A stretch of DNA of 64,000 bases, from assembly GCF_001888165.1 (NCBI RefSeq), contig NZ_CP015455.1, positions 2,970,001 to 3,034,000 of the forward strand. The letters are read 5' to 3'. Under the pieces are notes generated by a model. That model did not search any database. It was given only the letters and a program-made list of their open reading frames with translations, and was not told the origin of the DNA. The DNA comes from Syntrophotalea acetylenica. GTDB lineage: Bacteria > Desulfobacterota > Desulfuromonadia > Desulfuromonadales > Syntrophotaleaceae. The first letter of the stretch is position 1, and each line of letters begins with the position of its first letter. Of this stretch, positions 58,846-64,000 are shown in pieces. Made by a program: the position numbers and the translations under genes.

Positions 58846-60024
58846 TCAGGCAAAGCCGAGGTCTTTATGTTTCCGGGCAATCGTGACGGCCATTTCATCC
58901 AGCGCCTTGAAAGTGGCAGGTGTCGGAAGCCCCTTGCAGAGGACAGGATCCAGCACTTCGACCTTGAGATTGGGAATCATCCCCGCAAGAACCTCCACGG
59001 TCTTCCCTCCCCAGCTGTAGGATCCGATGATGGACAGAAGCTTTGCCCTGGGTTTCAGGGCGTTGGCCAAAAACGTGGCATACGCTGCATAAGGATGCGG
59101 TCCGGCCAGAACGGTCGGGGTTCCGACCACAATGGTGCCTGCATCCACCAGCGTCATGGCCAGCTTTCCGATGTCCGCAATCGCCAGGTTGAACAGTTCG
59201 ACCTTGACGCCTTGCTCCGAAAGTGCCGCGGTAAGATGTTCTGCCATCCGCCTGGTGCTCTCGTGCATGGATACATAAGGCAGAACCACCATATTTTTGG
59301 GAGCCCCCGATACCCAATCATGGTAGGCATCCATAATGAATGCCGGGCGCGAGTAGATCTGACCATGGCTGGGAGCGATCATCTCGATGTCGAGAGGGGC
59401 GAGTTTTTCCAGGTTTTTCTGGATCATGCTCCTGAAAGGCATCATGATCTCGGCGAAATACCGCTTGGCAGCCTCGTAGACACGGCATTCATCCGTCACA
59501 AAAAGCTCGTTCGTGGCGATGTGGGACCCCAGGAAATCGCAACTGAACAGGATCCTGTCCTCTTCCAGATAAGTGACCATCGTCTCCGGCCAGTGGACCC
59601 AGGGGGTATGCATAAACTTCAGCGTCTTGTCGCCGAGGGACAGGGTCTCACCGTCTTCGACCGTCTTGAAGGAGGCATCGGATATCTGCAGAAGATCGCT
59701 AAGCAGCTCTTTGGCCTTTGGCGTCGAGACGAGCCTGGCCTCGGGATACTTTTCGAGAACCCGGGGGATCGTTCCGGAATGATCCTGCTCCGCGTGGTGG
59801 GAGATGATGTAGTCGATTCTGGCAACCCCTTCAAGCTGCGCCATGAGTTCGTCGGCCATGGGCGGATCGACCGTGTCCAGAAGGACGGTTTTCTCACTTC
59901 CTTCAATGAGGTAGGCGTTATAACTGGTGCCGTCCGGGAGGGGGATGAGAGAATCGAACAGGCGCCGGTCCCAATCCACGGCCCCCAGCCAGAAAATCCG
60001 ATCTTTGATCCTTCTCTTTTGCAT
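58846..60024 (-). CDS. Flavodiiron protein (FprA type)
   Basis: The 392-residue protein has an N-terminal metallo-beta-lactamase-like diiron domain with SHHAEQDHSGTIPR (H-x-E-x-D-H ligands) and a C-terminal flavodoxin domain with the FMN loop VSMHESTRRMAEHL and GTPTVLAGPHPYAAYATFLA. Such enzymes reduce O2 to water and/or NO to N2O, using rubredoxin or F420. No rubredoxin domain is fused. It neighbours RIC and the hybrid cluster protein, so nitrosative or oxygen stress protection is likely. Order of genes ric, fdp on the same strand with an 89-bp gap suggests an operon. Confidence 0.92.
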   Translation of the reverse strand: MQKRRIKDRIFWLGAVDWDRRLFDSLIPLPDGTSYNAYLIEGSEKTVLLDTVDPPMADELMAQLEGVARIDYIISHHAEQDHSGTIPRVLEKYPEARLVSTPKAKELLSDLLQISDASFKTVEDGETLSLGDKTLKFMHTPWVHWPETMVTYLEEDRILFSCDFLGSHIATNELFVTDECRVYEAAKRYFAEIMMPFRSMIQKNLEKLAPLDIEMIAPSHGQIYSRPAFIMDAYHDWVSGAPKNMVVLPYVSMHESTRRMAEHLTAALSEQGVKVELFNLAIADIGKLAMTLVDAGTIVVGTPTVLAGPHPYAAYATFLANALKPRAKLLSIIGSYSWGGKTVEVLAGMIPNLKVEVLDPVLCKGLPTPATFKALDEMAVTIARKHKDLGFA

Positions 60025-60113
60025 GATGATGCCTCCCTTAAATCACGGTTATCGTCATCTGGACGCGGATTTTTCGTTATGCGCAATCAAAAACATTTTC
60101 TGGCGGTCGTTTT

Positions 60114-60854
60114 TCAACCGCTGTCCTTAAGAAACTGATCCACTTTCGGAAAAACTATATTGTTTTCCAGATGCACATGCTGGTGGAGGTCCTTCTCGAA
60201 GGCTTCCAGCCCCTGATAGGCGACGGCGTAGGTATTGCAAGCGTCGCCCGGCAGTAGAAAATCGCCCGAAAGACGGCGAATGGCATGGATTGCATCGCCG
60301 GCGGTTTCATGTTCGCTGCGCAATCTCGCAAGACCGGTGCGAACATCATTCAGCTTTAAGGAGGCGATCTCGTCCTTTTGTGCTCCGTAAAGGTTTTTGA
60401 AAGCCGGGAAAAAACGTTCTTCCTCATCGCGCAGGTGCTTCTTCAGGTCGTCCATTAATCCTTTGAAAATAGTGGCGATCTGCTTTAATTCCGGATGACG
60501 CTCACCGTGGACTTCAACAATTTTTTGTGTGTGGACGAGAAGCTGCGGACCATGCTCATTGATGTAGACATGATGGATATTCACAATATAGTCGATGAGC
60601 AGGGGAAGGGGCCATTGACCATGGTTTTTACCACGGTCGGCCATAGATTTCCCCAGTGCGGCAATTTCCTTAATGATTAAATCCGGATCAATCCCCTGGT
60701 TCCGGCAGGCTTCCGCCAGGGGCACATTGCCACCGCAACAGAAATCGATCCTGTACCTGTCAAAAATGTTGGCGGCACGATAATCATCAGCGACGATGCT
60801 GCCTATGGTTTCAGACAACAAACTCTGCTCGAAAACATCTTGCGATTCGGACAT
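60114..60854 (-). CDS. ric: RIC protein (YtfE/ScdA), repair of iron centres
   Basis: The 246-residue protein has the ScdA N-terminal domain (IVADDYRAANIFDRYRIDFC with DFCCGGN) and a hemerythrin-like diiron domain with HHVYINEH, HGERHPEL, HLRDEEERFFP, SEHETAGDAI and HQHVHLENN. It releases iron to rebuild Fe-S clusters damaged by NO or peroxide and can reduce NO. AGGAG precedes the ATG. ACCAA-AA-TTGGT lies 30 bp upstream (minus strand) as a possible operator. It sits between hcp and the flavodiiron gene. Confidence 0.92.
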   Translation of the reverse strand: MSESQDVFEQSLLSETIGSIVADDYRAANIFDRYRIDFCCGGNVPLAEACRNQGIDPDLIIKEIAALGKSMADRGKNHGQWPLPLLIDYIVNIHHVYINEHGPQLLVHTQKIVEVHGERHPELKQIATIFKGLMDDLKKHLRDEEERFFPAFKNLYGAQKDEIASLKLNDVRTGLARLRSEHETAGDAIHAIRRLSGDFLLPGDACNTYAVAYQGLEAFEKDLHQHVHLENNIVFPKVDQFLKDSG

Positions 60855-60992
60855 TTCCCGTCTCCTGACTGAATGCGCTTACCAATTTTGGTGCTACCGA
60901 ATAGCTATCGATATGGGGAACAAGAAAGGCCGGGTTTTTCGAAAAAGCACACCGTTTCGATCGATTGCAGCGCCTGTGTGATGCGCCTTTTC

Positions 60993-61033
60993 GCGCCGGG
61001 GGCGGCCCGCGGAGCTAGGGCCGCCCCCGGCGC
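60993..61033. terminator. Very strong hairpin after hcp
   Basis: GCGCCGGGGGCGGCCC and GGGCCGCCCCCGGCGC form a perfect 16-pair stem around a 9-base loop, 14 bases after the hcp stop. No T run follows, so it may protect the 3' end or act with Rho. Confidence 0.7.
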
Positions 61034-61046
61034 TACCTGCAGAGGC

Positions 61047-62693
61047 TTATTGACCTGCCAGCATGGCATTGATATCGTCCTCAACAGTGCCAATGGGTTT
61101 AATGCCAAAATTCTCCACCAACACCTTGGCGACGTTGGGTGAAAGGAAGGCCGGCAACGTCGGTCCGAGACGAATCCCCTTCACACCAAGCGCCAGCAAA
61201 GCCAACAGCACCGCGACAGCCTTCTGCTCGTACCAGGCGATATCGTAGGAGACAGGCAGTTCATTGATATCGTCCAGGCCGAAAACCTCCTTGAGTTTCA
61301 GCGCGATCACCGCCAGAGAGTAAGAGTCGTTGCACTGCCCGGCATCCAGAACGCGTGGAATACCACCAATGTCACCAAGATTGAGTTTATTGTAACGGTA
61401 TTTGGCGCAGCCAGCGGTGAGAATGATGGTATCCTTCGGCAAATTCTCCGCTACTTCCGTGTAGTAGCTACGCGACTTCTGGCGACCGTCACAGCCGGCC
61501 ATAACCACAAATCGCTTGATGGCGCCCGACTTGACAGCCTCCACCACCTTGTCGGCAAGAGCCAGCACCTGATTGTGAGCGAAGCCGCCGACAATGGAGC
61601 CGGTTTCGATTTCAACCGGAGCCGAGCAATTCTTCGCCTGTGCAACCAGGGCGGAAAAATCCTTGGCGCCCCCTGCGACACGCTCCGGGATATGCGCCGC
61701 ACCCGGATAACTGACAACGCCGGTGGTATAAAGCCGCCCCAGATAGGTGCTGTCGGCTTTCAGGGGTACCAAACAGTTGGTAGTCATCAGAATGGGGCCA
61801 TTGAAGGATTCGAATTCGCTGGCCTGCTGCCACCAGGAACCACCATAATTGCCCACGAAATGTTCGTATTTCTTGAAGGCAGGATAGTAATTGGCGGGAA
61901 GCATTTCGCCATGGGTGTAGACATCCACACCAGTGCCTTCCGTCTGCTTTAGCAACTCCTCCATATCCTTCAGATCATGCCCTGAGATGAGAATCCCGGG
62001 GTTGCCTCGAACTCCGATGTTGACCTCGGTAATTTCCGGATTGCCGTAGGCTTTGGTATTGGCCTCGTCCAGAAGCGCCATGGTGGTAACAGCGAATTCC
62101 CCTGCTTTCAGGACCATGGCCACCATGTCATCGGTGGAAAGGTCGCTGGTGGTAGAGGCCAGAGCCTCCATCAAAAAACCGTAAATCTCTTCCTTTTCAT
62201 GACCCAGAACAGCCGCATGATCGGCATAGGCTGCAATGCCTTTACAGCCGATGATTAACAGTTCCCGCAAGGAGCGCACATCCTGGTTCTGCGCCGCGGT
62301 GATCCGTACCGTTTCGGATTGAGCCTTGGACTGCAGGTCGGACCGGTCCCGCGGCGTCCAGGTGGCACATTCAGGCAGATTGTCGGGCACGTTGTCACCG
62401 AGCCTGGACTTGAGACGGCCTCGAACCTCTAGCGCTTCCTCGATGCGAGCAATAATGGCGTCATCGGCCCAGGCTACATTGGTAATGGTCGTGAAAAGAG
62501 CCTGACACAAAAAACGTCCCGCATCCTTATCCACAGGGCCCTGCTGTTTCAACGCCTCCGCATAAACCGCAATGCCTTTACAGACAAAAATAAGCAGGTC
62601 CTGAAGATCGGCAGTTGTTTCAGGCTTGCCGCAAACACCCTTTATGGTGCAGCCCTGATTTTTTGCCGTTTCCTGACATTGAAAACAAAACAT
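61047..62693 (-). CDS. hcp: Hybrid cluster protein (hydroxylamine reductase)
   Basis: The 548-residue protein has the N-terminal cluster motif [20 protein letters not shown] with C-x2-C-x8-C-x5-C as in class I/II proteins of anaerobes, and the hybrid-cluster ligands in [63 protein letters not shown] and [10 protein letters not shown]. It reduces NO to N2O and hydroxylamine to ammonia in vitro and lowers S-nitrosylation. A perfect dyad lies about 80 bp upstream. The neighbours ric and fdp act on the same stress. The gene appears complete. Confidence 0.95.
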   Translation of the reverse strand: MFCFQCQETAKNQGCTIKGVCGKPETTADLQDLLIFVCKGIAVYAEALKQQGPVDKDAGRFLCQALFTTITNVAWADDAIIARIEEALEVRGRLKSRLGDNVPDNLPECATWTPRDRSDLQSKAQSETVRITAAQNQDVRSLRELLIIGCKGIAAYADHAAVLGHEKEEIYGFLMEALASTTSDLSTDDMVAMVLKAGEFAVTTMALLDEANTKAYGNPEITEVNIGVRGNPGILISGHDLKDMEELLKQTEGTGVDVYTHGEMLPANYYPAFKKYEHFVGNYGGSWWQQASEFESFNGPILMTTNCLVPLKADSTYLGRLYTTGVVSYPGAAHIPERVAGGAKDFSALVAQAKNCSAPVEIETGSIVGGFAHNQVLALADKVVEAVKSGAIKRFVVMAGCDGRQKSRSYYTEVAENLPKDTIILTAGCAKYRYNKLNLGDIGGIPRVLDAGQCNDSYSLAVIALKLKEVFGLDDINELPVSYDIAWYEQKAVAVLLALLALGVKGIRLGPTLPAFLSPNVAKVLVENFGIKPIGTVEDDINAMLAGQ

Positions 62694-62769
62694 GCCTTTT
62701 CTCCTTTGTTGAGCTGCTACGACCGATGTCAGTGCAGAATGCCTGCATCCCGCCAGCAGCCATTCCCCT

Positions 62770-62791
62770 GATAAACTGGAAAAAGTTTATC
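62770..62791 (-). promoter_or_regulatory. Palindromic operator upstream of hcp
   Basis: GATAAACT-N6-AGTTTATC is a perfect 8-bp dyad 77-98 bp upstream of the hcp start. Geometry suits a CRP/FNR-family regulator such as HcpR, but the bases do not match the published TTGAC-type site that I know, so the regulator is open. Confidence 0.6.
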
Positions 62792-62798
62792 GAGTCTA

Positions 62799-62974
62799 GT
62801 TTTCATCCGGAAACGGCTTTTTTCCGCCGTGGCGGCGTCAATCCGCAGGCTTGCTTGTGCGGCGTACCGATGTACGCCTCCTCGCAACCCCTTGATTTCC
62901 TTGCCACAACGAAAAATAGCTCGTTTCCCATATGAAAACCACGATGTATCCATCCGGAGTTTCCGGATGGATAC
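62799..62974 (+). repeat. Dispersed mosaic repeat, full-length copy R6
   Basis: The 176 bp carry, in order, GTTTTCATCCGGAAACGG, CCGCCGTGGCGGCG, the stem GGCGTAC-CGAT-GTACGCC, TTGATTTCCTTGCCACAACG, CGTTTCCCATATGAAAAC and the hairpin GTATCCATCCGGA-GTT-TCCGGATGGATAC. It is the inverse of R4. It lies between the hcp operator and a small secreted protein gene, and contains no ORF of note. Confidence 0.92.
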
Positions 62975-63058
62975 GAGTCTATCTCTTTTCATAAACTACG
63001 CCCCAAGATTCAAGATGACCTGAAGCGGACTAAAAAAGTTATTTTTTGTAAATATTCT

Positions 63059-63391
63059 TTATTTTTGATCACGCCAATAGTTGTTTGCTGCCGCAACCGT
63101 CTGAAAATTGATAGCTATTACCTGCGAACATGCGATCAAGGCATCAGGATCTCGTGAATAGACCTCTCTAAGCATAAATAGAACATTTTTGTCTTTTTGT
63201 GTTGTGGTTACTCCTTTCCTGGAAAGTTTCACAGCAAGTTGAAATCCTTCTTCAGGTGTTTTTGTTATCAAGGTCAAGGGGGTCTCTTCTTTTTTTGCCG
63301 TGGCTTGAGAGTCGCTGGATTGCGCTGCCAATGCAGTCGTTACAATTAAAAAACCAAAGACAAGAAAAATAACCGTTCCATTAATTTTCAT
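63059..63391 (-). CDS. Small exported protein of unknown function (110 residues)
   Basis: A signal peptide (VIFLVFGFLIVTTALAAQ) is followed by a polar domain ending VIAINFQTVAAANNYWRDQK, with PEEGFQLAVKLSRKGVTTTQ in the middle. AAAGGAG precedes the ATG. No cysteines or known motif apart from one Cys in IACSQV. Function unknown. Confidence 0.7.
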   Translation of the reverse strand: MKINGTVIFLVFGFLIVTTALAAQSSDSQATAKKEETPLTLITKTPEEGFQLAVKLSRKGVTTTQKDKNVLFMLREVYSRDPDALIACSQVIAINFQTVAAANNYWRDQK

Positions 63392-64000
63392 GGCATTCTC
63401 CTTTGAGTTTATGCAGTGTGGTGCTGGCAGAATTTATCTTCAATATTTCCAAGACGTCATCAACACCATCCCGCGCCCCGGGCAATCATTCGCCGCTATA
63501 AACATCACCAGTCAACCACCACTCTCACTCTGCCGGTGGTCGGAATCCGCCGCGAAGAGAAGACAAGGGACTGTTGACAGTCAACGGTTGACAGGGGCTT
63601 GCTGCCATTAAAACTATCAGAATAAAAGCGATAAGCAACCGGTCCAGTGCCATCTCGAAATCGAGTCTCGATGCGTCTTCGAAATCCGTTCCAGAAAAGA
63701 AGATCGGAAAAAACAGAGCGGGAGGATTCCCACGGTACCGTGCGATGTAAACTCGGAAGGTCCTGTATTAAACGGACCCCCTTTCCTTCATTTTAATCAT
63801 ATTGAAAACACCATGCGGTTCTGATATCATTGTAGCATGAAACTGAATATTATGCGGAAAAAGAAACTTATATTTACATCCACCCCCTTAGCGCACTGCA
63901 GGCCGGCAGTGGGCAACTTGGGGCGCGCTGCATTATTTTGATCTAGCGTTCATTTTTCCCAAGACTCATTTTCGCCAGGCCACAGACTTTCACAGTCTGT
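63392..64000. other. Right-edge region without a supported gene
   Basis: The 609 bp contain short direct repeats (TGTTGACAG / GGTTGACAG near 63578-63595) and a perfect stem ACAGACT-TTCAC-AGTCTGT at 63982-64000. No ORF with coding character, tRNA or rRNA was recognised. Confidence 0.5.

Noticed and set aside
1-64000. CRISPR arrays, tRNA and rRNA genes
   Set aside because: No regularly spaced direct repeats with unique spacers, no tRNA T-arm/acceptor pattern and no rRNA sequence were recognised on either strand.

Overview
The window looks like the chromosome of a strictly anaerobic, fermentative deltaproteobacterium, most like Syntrophotalea (formerly Pelobacter) in the Desulfuromonadales. This is inference from gene content: tandem iron alcohol dehydrogenases beside phosphotransacetylase and an acyl kinase, a PduL phosphotransacylase, an acetoin reductase next to an AcoR-type activator, a pyruvate-decarboxylase-like enzyme, and an anaerobe's NO/O2 defence set (hybrid cluster protein, flavodiiron protein, RIC). 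Most genes are fairly GC-rich; AT-rich DNA is confined to an island around 14.7-17.9 kb and a few unknown genes.

Layout. 1-13.6 kb: the start of a sulfotransferase, a PagL-like barrel, two autotransporters, a large membrane-anchored protein, an ATP-grasp ligase with a translationally coupled 65-residue protein, MsrAB, PduL and an NAD(P)H:FMN-type reductase. 13.7-22 kb: repeats, a decayed toxin-antitoxin pair, an IS4 element split by an IS3 element, the acetoin reductase, AcoR and a frameshifted PocR-domain sensor. 22-29.4 kb: a pile-up of mobile DNA (two RAYT elements, IS3 and IS200 fragments, an IS1380) that has broken up an integron gene-cassette array; three attC sites can still be read, with no integrase in view. 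29.5-37.1 kb: a minus-strand island of nucleic-acid enzymes that looks like defence (PLD-helicase-DUF3427, NUDIX, a nuclease-like protein, DUF2726 protein, SEC-C/SIR2). 37.4-41.4 kb: a third autotransporter and small envelope and SprT-like genes. 41.5-52.3 kb: the alcohol-to-acid energy module with its own sensor kinase and sigma-54 response regulator. 52.5-58.6 kb: thioesterase, YeeE/YedE pair, keto-acid decarboxylase, acyltransferase, glycosyltransferase, YHS protein. 58.8-63.4 kb: flavodiiron protein, RIC, hybrid cluster protein and a small secreted protein.

How it works together. Three minus-strand transcription units (Fe-ADH pair plus outer-membrane protein; pta with the response regulator; butyrate-kinase-like kinase) each carry a -24/-12 promoter, and each has the heptamer TGCAACG 78-80 bp upstream of the -24 GG. 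With the NtrC-like regulator and five-PAS kinase encoded in the same cluster, this reads as one self-contained two-component regulon for alcohol oxidation to acids with substrate-level ATP.

A second theme is a dispersed mosaic repeat of about 176 bp (two full copies in opposite orientation, several fragments) whose core is the hairpin GTATCCATCCGGA/TCCGGATGGATAC. One fragment lies, without a stop codon, between a SEC-C protein and a sirtuin and joins their reading frames.
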